The translations under genes were made by a program, and so were the position numbers. Source: Lunularia cruciata (taxonomy: Eukaryota > Streptophyta > Marchantiopsida > Lunulariales > Lunulariaceae). From it: a stretch of DNA of 64,000 nucleotides. The notes beneath the pieces were generated by a model that saw only the letters and a list, made by a program, of their open reading frames with translations, had not been told where the DNA came from and did no database searches. Location: the NCBI GenBank assembly GCA_948567375.1, contig OX419762.1:37553034-37617033 (forward strand), given 5' to 3'. Of this stretch, positions 32,111 through 44,340 are shown in pieces (the stretch's first letter is position 1; each line of letters starts with the position of its first letter).

Positions 32111-34810
32111 ACTCCAGTCCTATTGTAAGATTGCTCTTATTGCAATGCTTGATGCATCTATAGCTAGCTTGATTGGATGTGTTGGGTCATACCATTTCAA
32201 GATTGGTGGCACATAGTAATGTATCTTCAATTCATGAAAGGCTAATTCCTATGCGGTTCTCTACATCCACTTCTTTTCCTTGCTAAATAGTGCTATTAGG
32301 GGTTGTATGACCATGGAGAAGTCTTTGAAAATAGATATTAGAACATAGTCAATACGAAGAAGCTCTTGTTGAGTCTGATCTTCTAGGGCACTCCATTTCT
32401 GAATGATATCTAATTTATATGTTAAAACTTGGATACCTTCTGCACTTACTCTATGCTCCAAGTAATCTATTTCAAACTTGCCAAACTCACATTTTGAGAC
32501 TTTGGGATATAATTGGTTCTATCATAGACTTCTTTCAAATGTAACTTTTGCTCCTTCATTGTCCTATTTTAGATTATCATATCTTCAAGGAAATGATAAT
32601 ACACTTATCAAAGTATGGACAAAATATATCATTCATCAAACTCATAAAAGTGGTTGGTGCATTGGTGAGGCCAAAAAATGTCACTAGGTACTCAAAGTGG
32701 CCATACCTTGTTTGAAAGGCAATTTTATGTATGTCTTCTTACATGATTCTGATTTGGTTATAATTGCTTCCTATATCAAGTTTTGTGATGTATTTTCCCC
32801 ATTGAGTTGATCAAATAGGTCATGTATGCAAGGTAATGGGTATTTATTCTTCATTATTTGTTGATGTTAGCCCCAATAATCAATGCATATGCGTATTATA
32901 TTGTCTTCTTCACAACAAGGCAAGCCTCTATATGGTGATATGTTGGGTTAGATAAACCCTTTCTATACTATATCCTTATTTTTAGCCTTGCACTCCTCTA
33001 ATTTATGAGGTGATCATCAATATGGGGCCTTACAAGGAGGTGTCTTCCCAAGAAGTATCTTGATTTTATTATATACTCTCCTTTTTGGTGGTAATCTTGA
33101 GGGTAAATCATGAAGAAAGACAACTTGAAATTCATTGACCACGTCTCAAAAATTCTAAAGAATTTATCCATTGAATTGTGCACTTTGGACTTCTCTTATT
33201 AGACCCATGAAAAATTTATCTATTTTATTGATAACTATTATCTCTATAACATATGGAGATAGTTCTTACCTTTGGAATCTTTCCCTATCTCCAATTATCT
33301 TCATTTGCTAATTCTCACTATTTTCTTTCTCCAATCTACCAAGGGATTGTATTGTTCCATCTATCACATGCCTAAAATCACATTGTAATAAAATAACCAT
33401 ATCACTCACCATTCAATTTTTTCTTGATACTTTCCTATAAATAATCTTACCTTTCTTTTTAAGTAATGATTCAATCCTCTCTATCTGACCATTAAGTAAC
33501 TATATTTCTTCATTCTCATTTTTCTCTAGTTCCATCTTCAACATTTTTGCAATAGAGTGAGATAAGAAATTCTCTATTGCTCCAAGATCTAGCAATACTC
33601 ATACCTAATTGCTTTTTAGGACTCATTTACAACAATTAATTATGTGTTTGTCTTCCTTAACCTTTGCATACTTGTCCTTTTACTCCCTCTACTTTTGCTC
33701 CTCTCCATTGAGCCAATAAGGCCATAAGGTATATTTACTAGTCATCTTTGTTTTTTTAGTGATTCTAGCACACTCTTCTTTGATTCATCTCTCCAAGTAG
33801 TTCAAAGGTTGCCTATATGGAGGTTGAAGGCCAAGAGCCTCAAGGAAGGCATGCATGCAATTGATGGCTATATGCCCAACTTGGTTGTAATTGTAACAAC
33901 ATTGTTATTTTTCTTGAACTCTTCTCCTTGTGGGACTCCACCTCTCCTTTCTTTGACTCACCCTTGTTTTCCTTGGAGCAATCATACTCATTGGTCTTAG
34001 AAACAAATATTGCTCAATTCTATAGAAACAAGTCTACCAAAGTATGGTATCAAGACTACCTTTCACTCCCTCCAAGCCAACCATTACTATTCTTTAAGCA
34101 CACGCAATGGCTTCAAAAACAATGCAAGGATTTTGTACCATTACCTCTTGGTGAATTTGCTCTTTTAACCCTTATTTGAAACTGTCAAGAGCTTTTAATA
34201 GGCACATATTGGTTATCACAACCTATAGATCAAGAAATGTGTCCACATATTCTTGTATGGTATTCTTCTTCTTCAACTCCCATAGTCAGATTCAAGTTAT
34301 TTACACAAAATCCATGGATTGGAAATTCTTCAATAGTCTTTCTTACGTCATCATCCAAGTGATCTTTCTTCCTTCTACCAACACTCATTGTTCCCAAGTA
34401 TCATACCATATGAGGGCTTTATTAGTTAGGTATCCATGTAAAAACATACCTATGGAATGATTGATGATCTTAATTGTGAATAATCAAAAATATCAATTTA
34501 ATCTTGAGATCCAATTTTCTACCACTCCCATAGAACTTGTTCCTTATAAGGTTCAATATTTCATGTCTTCTTCATCTGTAGTAACAATGTGGTTTCATTG
34601 CTGATTGGGGTTGGTGTCATTGGTATGAGTAACTCTCAAGGTACTTTGGCTATGGTTATTGGATTTTGGGATAATTTCCCTTCTTGCATTATATGATTTT
34701 TTTAAGGTATGAACTTGACTTTGTAATGCTTCCATTATTATCTTGATCTCCCAAAACTCCTTCAACATCCCTTGCATTCTTTGCATCAGACCTTGCAACT
34801 ATGGCTCCAT
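32111..34810 (-). pseudogene. Element F gag, protease and RT remnant
   Basis: The gag start is placed at a minus-strand ATG at 34808-34810, equivalent to D's ATG at 37137. A coiled segment (FWEIKIIMEALQSQV) follows. The zinc knuckle near 33860-33900 keeps C..........GHIAINC but its second Cys is Tyr. The protease site near 33590 reads LLDLGA. RT lies between about 33190 and 32430, with lineage blocks such as PQDYHQ and EHRVSAEGIQVL. RNase H begins near 32300 and is cut at 32111 by element E. There is no long open frame. Confidence 0.8.
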
Positions 34811-35422
34811 GATTTTTATACATGATAAACACTCAATTAATAGTTTTTACTTTAATAGAAGGTTAATATGATCACTTGAGAGGGAGCATAAACAATTGGG
34901 ACTACCTTTTGGGACCTTAGAAGCTACCACTCGTTAATAATATTTTTCATCAAAATTATAGATTACAAAATCCCAAAACATCACTTTTAGCTTATCTATA
35001 TAATGGATTGCTACTTGAGTATTGAAAGAGAGAGAATTTTGTTTATTCAGATTCATTATATTATAATAAAATATAAATTGTCAAACTCTAATTTCTATTG
35101 TATATCACCATATGTAGAATCATAGGGTTTGGCAAATTCAGTACTATGTCCATGAACTTCACTCTAAACTGGTAGACAAGATATACTCTCACGTGCTCAT
35201 ATTGGATATACATAATCTTGATATAGAATGGATTCAAGAACAAAAAGTGAGGTGCAAGAAATTGTCCTCCAAGAGCATCCATCACACTTCCATCTAAAAC
35301 ACCTCCAATCTATTGATTACACTAATTTTTCTCCCCTCAAAATTACTTAATCTCAGTAGCCTGTGTTTCTCCAAGAGGGGTGATCTACTCACTTGGATTA
35401 AAATACCTACTCTAATATCATT
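34811..35422 (-). other. Leader of element F with primer-binding site
   Basis: This is the untranslated leader between the 5' LTR and gag. The primer-binding site is at 35407-35421 on the minus strand (TGATATTAGAGTAGG), a decayed match to initiator tRNA-Met. The corresponding leader of D (36569-37136) shares the segment near 35090-35290. Confidence 0.75.
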
Positions 35423-35956
35423 GTAATGTTCCAAGAATTAGAAACCCCAAGAGAAACATAAGATTTCATTCCTCAATACTCCAATGCACCAAAGGAGCAC
35501 CTTTCTTTTTATTATATAACAAAGGAGATCCACTCAAAGGGAGCTATATTCTTAGGTAAAATACATGGATTGGTGATATGTCAACAAGCTCTACCCTTAG
35601 ATTAGTTGCATGAATTGGCGACATGTCTATCCTTGTCCTATTTGGTTGGTGAAGCTTGTTTGATCAAAGAGAATCTTTGGGAAATCTTTTTGTTGGATGC
35701 TCCAAATAACATGGGTGAGGTAGTTTTAGAAAGCTTTTAATGAGACAAACAAGTGAGAAGGTAATGCCTTTTCCCCTTGAGGGAGAGTACTACTCCATGT
35801 TTTGAGACCTAACTCTTTTTTTAGGCCTTTGAAATTGACTTTAAAGTTTTCAAGGTGTTTTTGACCTTTGCATTATGAGTGAAAGTACTTATTATTGATA
35901 CCATTATTTGATCTACTTAGACCATCATATATAACATCCATAAAGATGTTACCAAG
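35423..35956 (-). repeat. 5' LTR of element F, right-hand (3') portion
   Basis: This is the family-2 LTR from its terminal TGTAATGTTCC (complement of the 3' end) up to the D insertion. The remaining 44 bp lie at 42238-42281. The last five bases, CCAAG, are the target duplicated by D. Confidence 0.9.
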
Positions 35957-36552
35957 TGTAATACAAATAGCTAGATATATTATCTAAAGGTGAAAATTGG
36001 CTTGGTAACATCTGAAAGAATGTTAGATGTGATGGACTAAGTTAGATTAGATATAGGTGTCACCAAAAAAGAATACTTCCATTATAGTGCATGAACCAAA
36101 AACACCCTTAAAACTTTAGAGCTAGTTTTGAAAGCCTAAACAGATGAATTAGGCCTCAAAAATAGAAAGATTCCAGTCCCTTTGGAGACAAAGGTTTCCT
36201 TTCTCCTTCCACTAGTTTTTTCATTGAGAGCTTTCTAATTATATCTCATCCATGTGATTTTGAGCTTCCTACAAGAAGATTCTCTAAAGATTCTCTAAAG
36301 TTAAACCTGTTTGACCAACCAAATAGGACAAGGACCAACATGTCACCCATCCAACTAATCTAAAGGTCAAGCTTAATGACATATCACAAATCTATGTATC
36401 TGATCAAAGGGTAGAGCTTCTTTTGAGAGGATCCTTTTTGCTATATAATAAAGACAAGGTGCTCCTTTGGGCATGAGTGTATTGAGTGTTGAAGCTTTGT
36501 ATTTCCACTCTTGTATTTCTCTTGGGAATTCTCATGTGCTTGGAATGTTACA
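35957..36552 (+). repeat. 5' LTR of element D
   Basis: This 596-bp repeat begins TGTAATACAAATAGCTAG and ends GGAATGTTACA. The TATA box CTATATAATAAAGACAAGG starts near 36441. A decayed form of the GGTCAAAC/GTTTGACC palindrome lies near 36300-36320. Confidence 0.93.
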
Positions 36553-36553
36553 A

Positions 36554-36568
36554 TGGTATTAGGATAGG
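36554..36568 (+). other. Primer-binding site of element D
   Basis: TGGTATTAGGATAGG follows the LTR after one base. It matches the initiator tRNA-Met complement TGGTATCAGAGCAGG at most positions, with differences that look like C-to-T and G-to-A decay plus others. Confidence 0.75.
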
Positions 36569-37136
36569 TGTTTTGATCCAAGAGAGTGGATCACACTTCT
36601 TGGAGGAACACAAACTAATGAGATTGAGTAATTTAGAGAGGAGAAAATGTAGTGCAATTGATAGACTAGGGGTGTTTAAATAAGAAGATGGATGAAGGAA
36701 AATTTCCTAAACCTTGATTTTTGTTCTTGAATCCATTCTACATCAAGATTATATCTATCAAATGTGAGCAAATGAGCATATATCTCATTTATCATTTTGG
36801 AGCAAAGTTCATGGACATAATGATGAATTCACCAAACTCAATGATTACACCTATGGTGGTATACAATATAGAGTGGAATATGACAATCTGCAATAGATCT
36901 GAATATACCAAATCTTCTCTCTTTCAACATGCAAATAGAAATCCATTATGTGGTTAGACCAAAAGTGATATTTAGAGATTTCATAGTCCACAATTTTGGT
37001 GAGGAATATTATCAACAAGTGATAGTCTTTGAGGTCCAATGGCAGTCCTAATAGTCTGTGATCCCTCCCTAATGATCATATTAACCCTCTATTGAAGTAG
37101 GAGGTAGCGATTGAGTGTTTACCTTATGCACAAATC

Positions 37137-38545
37137 ATGGAGCCACAATTGCAAGATCTGATGCAAGGAATGTTGAATGAGTTTTGGGAAATCAAGATGA
37201 CCGTGGAGGCATTGCAAAGTAAAGTATGTACCTTTCAGATGATCAGGCAATGCAAGAAGGGGAACCATTTTAAAACTTGGTACCAATGGCCAAAGTACTT
37301 TGAGAGTCACTCATGACAATGACACCAACCTCAATCAACAATGAAGCCACATTGCTACTACGGATGAAGAAGACATGCAACATCAAGCCTTAAAAAGGAC
37401 AATGTTCTATTGGAGTAGTGGAAAATTAGATTTCAAGAATGAATTGATACTTTTGATTAGTCACAACTTAGATCACTACCACTCTGAAAGCGTGTTTGCA
37501 TGTGGGTACTTGACCAATAAATCCCTCACAAAACATGATGCTTGGGAACAATCAATATTAGCAAAAGGAAGAGAGATCACTTGGACGGTAATGCAAGAAG
37601 TTTTGTTGAAGAATTTTCAATCTATGGATTTTTTGTAGATGACCCAAACCCGACTATGGAGGTTGAAGTAGAAGAACAACATACAAGAGTATGTGGAGGC
37701 ATTTCTTGATTTTTAGGTCACTATAATTGATATGAGTCCAAAAAAAAGCTCTTTATAATTTCAAATGGAGGTTAAAAAATAAAATTTACTATGAGGTAAT
37801 GGTACAAAATCCTCACACTATTTCTAAAGCCATTACTTATGCTCAAATAATGGTATGGGTGGTTGGAGGAAGTGAAAGAATGGTCCTAACTCAACAATAT
37901 TAGACTAAAACACTATATTTTGGTGGACTAGTTCCTATGGAATTGGGAAACATTTGGTTTTAAGACCAAGGAGCATGACCGCTCTAAGACAAACAAGGAC
38001 GGATCAAAGAAAAGAGAGATGGAGTTCCATGAGGAGAAAGGCTCAAGCAAAACAAAAAATATTATTACAATTGCAACCGAGTTGAGCCATATCCATCAAT
38101 TGTTGTGCTTGTCTTCCCAAAGGCCCTTGGCATCTATACATGTGACCTTTGAATAACATGGAGAGATGAATTGAAGAGGAGGATGCTAAAATCACATTAG
38201 AAAATGTAGATAACCAATAAATGTACATCATGGCCTTATTGACTTAATGGAGATGAGTAAAAGAAAAAAAAAAAAAGGACAATTGTGCAAAGAAAGAAGA
38301 AGACAAATACATAGCTGATTGTCGAAAATCAAAGCCTAAAAGGCAATCAAGTGAGAGTATTGATAGACCCTAGAGCAACAAAGAATTTCTTGTCTTGCTT
38401 TGTTGCAATAAGGTTGGGGATGGAATTGGAGAAGGTTGAGAATGATGAAGTAGAGTTACCTAATAGTTAAATAGAGGGAGATTGAGTTGTAACCTAGAAA
38501 TCTACCTCTCTCTATGGGAGAGTATCAAGAAGCAATTGGGTGGTG
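37137..38545 (+). pseudogene. Element D gag and protease, broken
   Basis: Gag starts at ATG 37137 (MEPQLQDLMQGML) and includes a coiled segment, a capsid-like domain (QNPHTISKAITYAQ near 37805-37845) and a damaged zinc knuckle near 38065-38105 (NCNR keeps one Cys). The protease region near 38340-38440 has LIDPRATKNFLS where an active enzyme needs D-S/T-G. Stops and frameshifts interrupt each part. The longest open stretch, 37375-37638, overlaps the gag linker. Confidence 0.83.
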
Positions 38546-41500
38546 AGTGATACGGTTAGCTTATTATGATGCAATCTTAAGCATGCCATGGATGGAGCAC
38601 TACAACCTCACGGTTGATTGGAGAAAGAAAGTAGTGAGAACTAGCCAATGGAAGATCTTTGGGGTTAAAGAAGGCTCACAAAGGCAAGAATTGTCTCTTT
38701 ATGTCATAGGGACAACATCTATTGATAAGAAAAATAGATGTTTCATAGGTCTAATAAAAGAAGTCCACAACGCACAACTCAATGGAAAAATTCTTCAGAA
38801 ATTGAAAGATATGGTCAATGATATTATATATGTCTTCTTGGATATTTTACCCTCAAGATTACCACCAAAAAGGAGAGTGGATCATAAAATCAAGATACCT
38901 CTGAGGAAGATACCTCCTTGTAAGGCCCCATATCAACTATCACCTCATGAGTTGGAGGAGTGCAAGGATCAAATCAAGGATATGCTATAGAAAGGGTTTA
39001 TCCAACCCAACATATCACCATATGGGGCTCGTCTTGTTTGTGAAGAAGAAGGACTAAACAATGTGCATGTGCATTGACTATCTAGGACTAAATCAACAAA
39101 CTATGAAGAAAAAATACCCATTACCTTATATGGATGACATGTTTGATCAATTCAATGGAGCAAAGAATTTCACCAAACTTGATCTACAGAGTAGTTACAA
39201 CCAAATCAAGATTGCGGAGAAAGATATACAAAAAACTGCCTTTTGAACTAGGTATGGTCACTTTGGGTATTTGGTGATGCAGTTTGGCCTCACCAATGCA
39301 CTAGCCACTTTCATGAGTTTGATGGCATATTTTTTCTATACTTGGATAAATATATTATCATTTTCTTAGATAAATCTATTATTATTTTCTTGGATGACAT
39401 CTTAGTCTACAACAAGATGATGATGAGCACAAGCAACATATACAAAAGTCTTCCAAATTCTATGACAAAATCAATTGTATGCCAAAATTTCAAAGTGTGA
39501 GTTTGGCAAGTCTGACATAGACTACTTGGGGTATAGAGTAAGTAGAGAAATTATTTTTAATTATTAATAGATAAAATAGAGATCATTTAAAATGGGGTGC
39601 TTTAGAAGATCAGACTCAACTCAAGAGTTTCTTGGGAGTTATGGGTTCTATTGTTGATTTTTCAAGGACTTCTCTAAGGTCACATAACCTCTAGCAACAC
39701 TGCTTGGCAAGGAGAAGAAGTGGATATGGAGAACCACACAAGAATTGGCCTTCCATGAATTGAAAGACATATTATTGCTTGCACTTATCTTGAAATTGTA
39801 TGACCCAAAATATCCAATCAAGTTGGCTACATATGCATTCAAGCATCATAATAGAAGTAGTCTTGCAACAAGAATGGAATTATGGATGCACATAGTTGCA
39901 TATTTCTCTTTAAAGTTATTACCGCTAGAATACAACAATCACATCACAAAACAAAACGAGTTGGCCATTGTCCTTGCAAGTAAGCATTGGAAGCACTACT
40001 TTGGCAAGAAGACATTTGTAGTGGAGATAGACCACAAATATTTAGTCTACCTTGAGACACAAAAAGATCTATCTTATTGATAGCTTTTGTGGTTAGAGTG
40101 GAGACAACAATTCAACATGAAAATCACATACGTCAAAGGCAAGAAGCAACTTATAGATGTATTCACCCAGATGCCTATGGAAAACAATTTGGTGGTAGAG
40201 GTTAAGATGAACATAGAATTTTGGCCATGGATTTTTATTGCTACAAAAATTGACCCATAGATTTTAAGAGCTCAATAATCCAAAGGTATAACCAATACCC
40301 AAGGACTCACCTTTTTTGGATGGCAAGTTATAGATTTTAGATACCACAAACATAAGAACCACCATCCTAGCAAAATGTCATGATTTTGGTATTGCATGTC
40401 ACGTTAGTGTGGACAAGACCTTAGATATAGTTAAATGTTATTATTATTGGCCCAAGAGGAGCAACAATATGATGTAATACATTCAAATATGCCTATTTTA
40501 TCAGCAAACTAAAGCTCTAATTAAGCTCCCATATGACTCCTTTAAGCCCTCCCTAATTTTACATAACATTGGGAATAGGTAAGCATAGATTTGGTTTGTG
40601 AATTATCCAAGATGATTGACTTAGCAAAATGACTCATGTACATCCTACCACCAAGGATGTGATTGCTCTACAATTAGTTCAATTGTACTTAACTATAGTG
40701 TTTTCTCAATATGGTATGTTTCAAGTGCTCATCACCAATAGAGGCACTCAATTCACTAGTTTGTTTTGGACAACACTCTTTAGAGTCTTCAAAACCAAAT
40801 TGGCCATGTCCATAGCTTACAATCCATAAATTGATGGACAAATAGAGTGGGTTGAGGACATCATACTATTGAGAACATGCTCTAGGACTTCACCTTAGAT
40901 GAGCGAGAGAGGTGGGACACCTTACTTTCATTGGTAGAATTTGCCTACAACAATTTAATGAATACATCCATACAAGTCACACCATTCTTCTTCATGTATG
41001 AAGAAAATCCTTTCACACCTTTGAGCTCAATGAAGATCCACCATGTGGCTACCAAGGTTGACATTGTTAACACTTTTGATTCTAGAATCCAATAGAGTGT
41101 GAAGAATGCCAAAAACAAGTTGCAAATCACCCAAAAGCAATAGAAATAGTATGCAAATGCACATTGTTGGTAGATGAAGTTCAACATTGGGGATCAAGTC
41201 TAGCTTTCCACAACTAATCTCACATTCATATGCCCTTGTAAGCTCATACCTCATTTCATTAGGCCTTTTCTCATCCTTAATCAAATTGGCACAATGGCTT
41301 ATCACTTTGAGCTACCACCACACATGAAAATCCATCTAGTGTTCCATGTTTCCTTATTACATAGATATGCACTCCAACTGCCTCACTTTCCTTCCATACA
41401 AAAAGTTAGACCTTGTTCAACACTCATTGATGGCATGTAGGAATATGAAGTCAAATGTATTCTCCAAAAATGCATCAATGATACCCACAATTCATGTGAA

Positions 41501-41640
41501 ATATCTTGTACATTGGAAAGGGTATTCATTATATGAGGCAACATGGGAGTCAATAGTAAACTTGATCCATGCACCGGTGTTAGTGCAATCTTTTGAGCAA
41601 CAACTTTGCAAGGAGAAGTTGTGTCTTAAAAGATGAGGTT
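38546..41640 (+). pseudogene. Element D RT, RNase H, integrase and chromodomain, broken
   Basis: An open stretch at 38547-38990 runs from the end of protease (YDAILSMPWM) into RT (RRVDHKIKIP, APYQLSPHELEE). RT continues through CIDYLGLNQQTMKKKYPLP, the LDLQSSYNQI block and FLDDILVY near 39384-39408, preceded by an 8-residue duplication. RNase H lies at about 39720-40180 (ITKQNELAIVLASKHWKHYF). The integrase zinc region is near 40400-40510 and the core at about 40580-40960 (ITNRGTQFTSLFW). The C-terminal domain leads into a chromodomain with YLVHWKGYSLYEATWE near 41500-41555. The domains fall in different frames. Confidence 0.87.
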
Positions 41641-42232
41641 TGTTATACCAATAGCTAGACATATTATCTAGAGGTAGAAATTGGCTTGGTAATATCTGGA
41701 AGGATGTTATATATGATGGAATAAGTAGATTAGATGGAGGTGTTACCAAAAGATTACTTTCATCAATAGAGAAATAGCCAAAAATAACCTAAAAACTTTA
41801 CAGTCAATATTTAAGGCCTAAATATATGAATTAGGCCTTGAAAATGGAAAGAGAGTATCCCTCTAAAAGAGAGCCTTTCTTTCTCTTTCTACTATTTGTC
41901 TTTTTTAGAGCTTTCCAATGGTACCTCACCCATGTGATTCTAAGCTTCATATAGGAAGATTCTCTAAAGAGTCCCTTTGGTCAAACTTGTTTGACCAACC
42001 AAATAGAACAAGGAGAAACATGTCATCCATCCATGCAACTAATCTAAAGGTGGAGTTGGTTGACATAGCACTAATCATGTATCAGATCCAAGATTGGAGC
42101 TTCTTTTGAGGCTTCCTCTTTGCTATATAATAAAGATAAGGTGCTCTTTTGGGCCATTAGAGTATTGAGTGTTGAAACTTTGTGTTTTTCTTGTGTTTCT
42201 TTTGGGTTTTCTCTTGTCCTCAAAATATGAAA
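41641..42232 (+). repeat. 3' LTR of element D
   Basis: This 592-bp repeat begins TGTTATACCAATAGCTAG. Its last bases, ATATGAAA, are mutated from ATATTACA. A perfect W-box palindrome lies at 41979-41996. The TATA region is near 42123. Confidence 0.92.
41979..41996. promoter_or_regulatory. Palindromic W-box-like motif in the family-2 LTR
   Basis: GGTCAAACTTGTTTGACC is an inverted repeat of GGTCAAAC. Each arm contains TTGACC, which matches the W-box core bound by plant WRKY factors. The same palindrome is present in G's 3' LTR (63279-63296) and, with substitutions, in the F and solo LTRs. It lies about 130-140 bp before the TATA box. Confidence 0.55.
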
Positions 42233-42237
42233 CCAAG

Positions 42238-42281
42238 CCAATTTTCACCTCTAGATAATCTATCTAGCTAATGGTATTACA
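42238..42281 (-). repeat. 5' LTR of element F, left-hand (5') portion
   Basis: These 44 bp complete the F LTR after the D insertion and end in TTACA at 42281. The last three bases are included in the target duplicated by element H. Confidence 0.9.
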
Positions 42282-42283
42282 TC

Positions 42284-42715
42284 TGTAAAAGACCAAAACC
42301 GAGGAGAGAAATAAGAGAATGGAAACTCACATTGGGACACTTGAATGAGGGAAAACTCCAAATGCCTAGCATGAGCTTTGGCTTTCGTAGTTATAGGTAG
42401 CACACAAGGCCCTTGAAGCTTCTCAAGAAGCTTCTTGGAGCCGCTTTCTTGGAGTGCAAGCCAAGTTAACCAGGAAGCTTCTCAAGAAGCTTCCTTCTAG
42501 AAGCCGCCTACTTGGCGTGCAAGCTAAGCTAGTTAGAAGCTTCTAGAAGCTTCCTTCTAGAAGCTACCTGCTTAAGGCGCAAGTTAACTAGTTGGGAAGC
42601 TTCCCAAGAAGCTTCTTAGATACTTCTAGAATATTCTAGGCTATTTTGTCTTATTCTCTACTTCGTAAGCCCAACTAACTTCATCGCTAAATTCCATATG
42701 TTACATATTCCCCCG
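42284..42715 (-). repeat. 3' LTR of element H
   Basis: This is a 432-bp repeat, 23 bp longer than its partner, with one extra GAAGCTTC-flanked segment. On the minus strand it begins TGTAACATATGGAATTT (one A missing relative to the family) and ends CTTTTACA. Confidence 0.93.
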
Positions 42716-44340
42716 CCGCTAGTTGGTGACGTCCTCATCGCCAGTGAAGCTTCAAATTCCTTGATTGCCATCTTTGCATTTTGGAGGTGGGAAAGAGGTT
42801 CCCATGTGGCATCATGAAGGGGATACCCTTTCCAAAGGACCTTGTACTCTATATGTTGGCGATGGCCTCGTTGAATATGATGACGTGCAAGGATACAATC
42901 AACTTTGTATTCCTCATGATCATTGATAGGAACAAGCAGAAGAGGAGGTTGGACTCAAGAGGAAAAAGAAGAGGGGTTAGGAACAAAGGGTTTCAACTTG
43001 GAAACATGAAAGAAGGATGGATATACATGTGACAAGGCAAGTCAAGTCGATAAGCAACATGAGAGACAATGTGGGTGATATCAAAGGGTCCTATCCAATA
43101 AGGAGCAAGTTTACAAACTTGGGTATCAAGTGGGAGAGGGAGGTTACTAAAGGATAACATGACTTTATCGCCAACTTCATAGGTGAGATCACGACAATGG
43201 TGGTCCGCATATTTTTTTTGGCGATTCTGAGCCACAAGGAGGTGAGACTTGGCTTGTTGGAGAGATTGGGATATAGTGGTCAAGAATGTGGAAGTATGAG
43301 GAACTTGAGAGGGAGGGGGAGCAAGAAGAGAATCTGGAACAAGCGGATCTTGGCCAAAATTGAGAAAGAAGGGGGAAAATCCGGTGCTTGCTTGTTTGGA
43401 ATTGTTTTAGGCAAATTCTGCAGCTGCAAGACATTCGTCCCAGTTGGTATGGTGGACATTGACAAAGGCCCGCAACATATCCTCCAATATACGATTTGCA
43501 CATTCAGTTTGTCCATCAGTTTGAGGATGATACGCCGTGGACAAAGCAAGCTTGGTGCCGAGTATCTGGAAGAGTGCTTGCCAAAACTTCCCAGTAAATC
43601 AAGGATCACGGTCGGAGATGAGTACACATGGCATCCCATGATGCTTGAAGACATTGTTGAAGTAGATTTATGCTAAGGTTGGAGCATCCATGGTATCACA
43701 GGTTGGTGCCAAGTGGATTTGCTTACTAAGCTTATCCACAAACACCACGATGGCGGTGTATCCTTGTTTTGTCTTTGGCAAGGATGTGATGAGATCCAAG
43801 CTCACATGCTCCCAGCAAACGAATGGAATGGCAAGCGGTTGAAGGAGTCCACTCGGCTTCTTATTACTGGCCTTGTTACGTTGGCAGCTCTCACACGATC
43901 GGACAAATTCTTGAACATCACGTGTCATGTTGGGCCACCACCATTGATGTTGGACGGTACCCAAGGTCTTGTCCACACCCATGTGACCAGCAATGGGTAA
44001 ATCATGGGCTTCTTGAAGGCGCACAAGTCAAAGATCACCTTTGGCTGGAACATAGATCTGGTCCGCATGGAATAGAAGGCCTTCCTTGAAGGAGAAGATG
44101 TTGTACTCTTTGTCACCTATTGTTAGACAACCATGTACCATTTGGAGGAAGGGATCTTGTTGTAGAGCTAACCAAAACTTGTTATGGATCTTGGGGTCAA
44201 TTGACACCATTGTAATTGTTGCCGCGATGAGAGGAAGAGACTTCAAATCAGGTCGTTGTGACAGAGCATCAGGGATGATATGGAACCGACTTGGTTTGTA
44301 CTCAAGTTTGATGTCAAACAATTGAAGTTGCTCTTCCCAT
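42716..44340 (-). pseudogene. Element H integrase and chromodomain, broken
   Basis: From right to left: the linker and N-terminal region at 44028-44321; the HHCC zinc domain at about 43880-44010 (EAHDLPIAGHMGVDKTLG, CESCQRNK); the core with SLDLITSLPKT, VVFVDKLSKQIHLAP, ISDRDP and the LEDML segment to about 43460. The C-terminal domain is at 42993-43283 (VGDKVML, WIGPFDIT), and the chromodomain with IEYKVLWKGYPLHDATWEP is near 42790-42860. Stops lie at about 44030 and 43670, and frameshifts near 43310 and 43000. Otherwise the domain order is complete. The protein would insert the DNA copy into chromatin. Confidence 0.9.

Larger units (their letters stand above)
35957..42232 (+). mobile_element. 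Element D: complete family-2 Ty3/gypsy chromovirus inserted in F's 5' LTR
   Basis: The LTRs are 35957-36552 (596 bp) and 41641-42232 (592 bp), with perfect target duplications CCAAG at 35952-35956 and 42233-42237. The primer-binding site TGGTATTAGGATAGG is at 36554-36568. Gag, protease, RT, RNase H, integrase and chromodomain follow in order between 37137 and 41640. It is the only family-2 copy in the window with both LTRs and all domains. Stops and indels disable it. Confidence 0.94.
22196..42281 (-). mobile_element. Element F: family-2 Ty3/gypsy chromovirus (minus), interrupted by E and D
   Basis: The 3' LTR is 22196-22774 (579 bp). The 5' LTR is 35423-35956 plus 42238-42281 (578 bp in sum), split by element D. 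A primer-binding site lies at 35407-35421. Gag, protease and RT lie between 35290 and 32111, and RNase H, integrase and chromodomain between 24507 and 22775. The RNase H is split by element E. The outer flanks are TCATC (22191-22195) and, after removing H, TCATT, a 4-of-5 target duplication. F lies in the RNase H/integrase linker of element I. All reading frames are broken. Confidence 0.88.

Noticed and set aside
43197-43676. 159-residue plus-strand open frame
   Set aside because: It is antisense to the H integrase. The minus strand carries the catalytic motifs.
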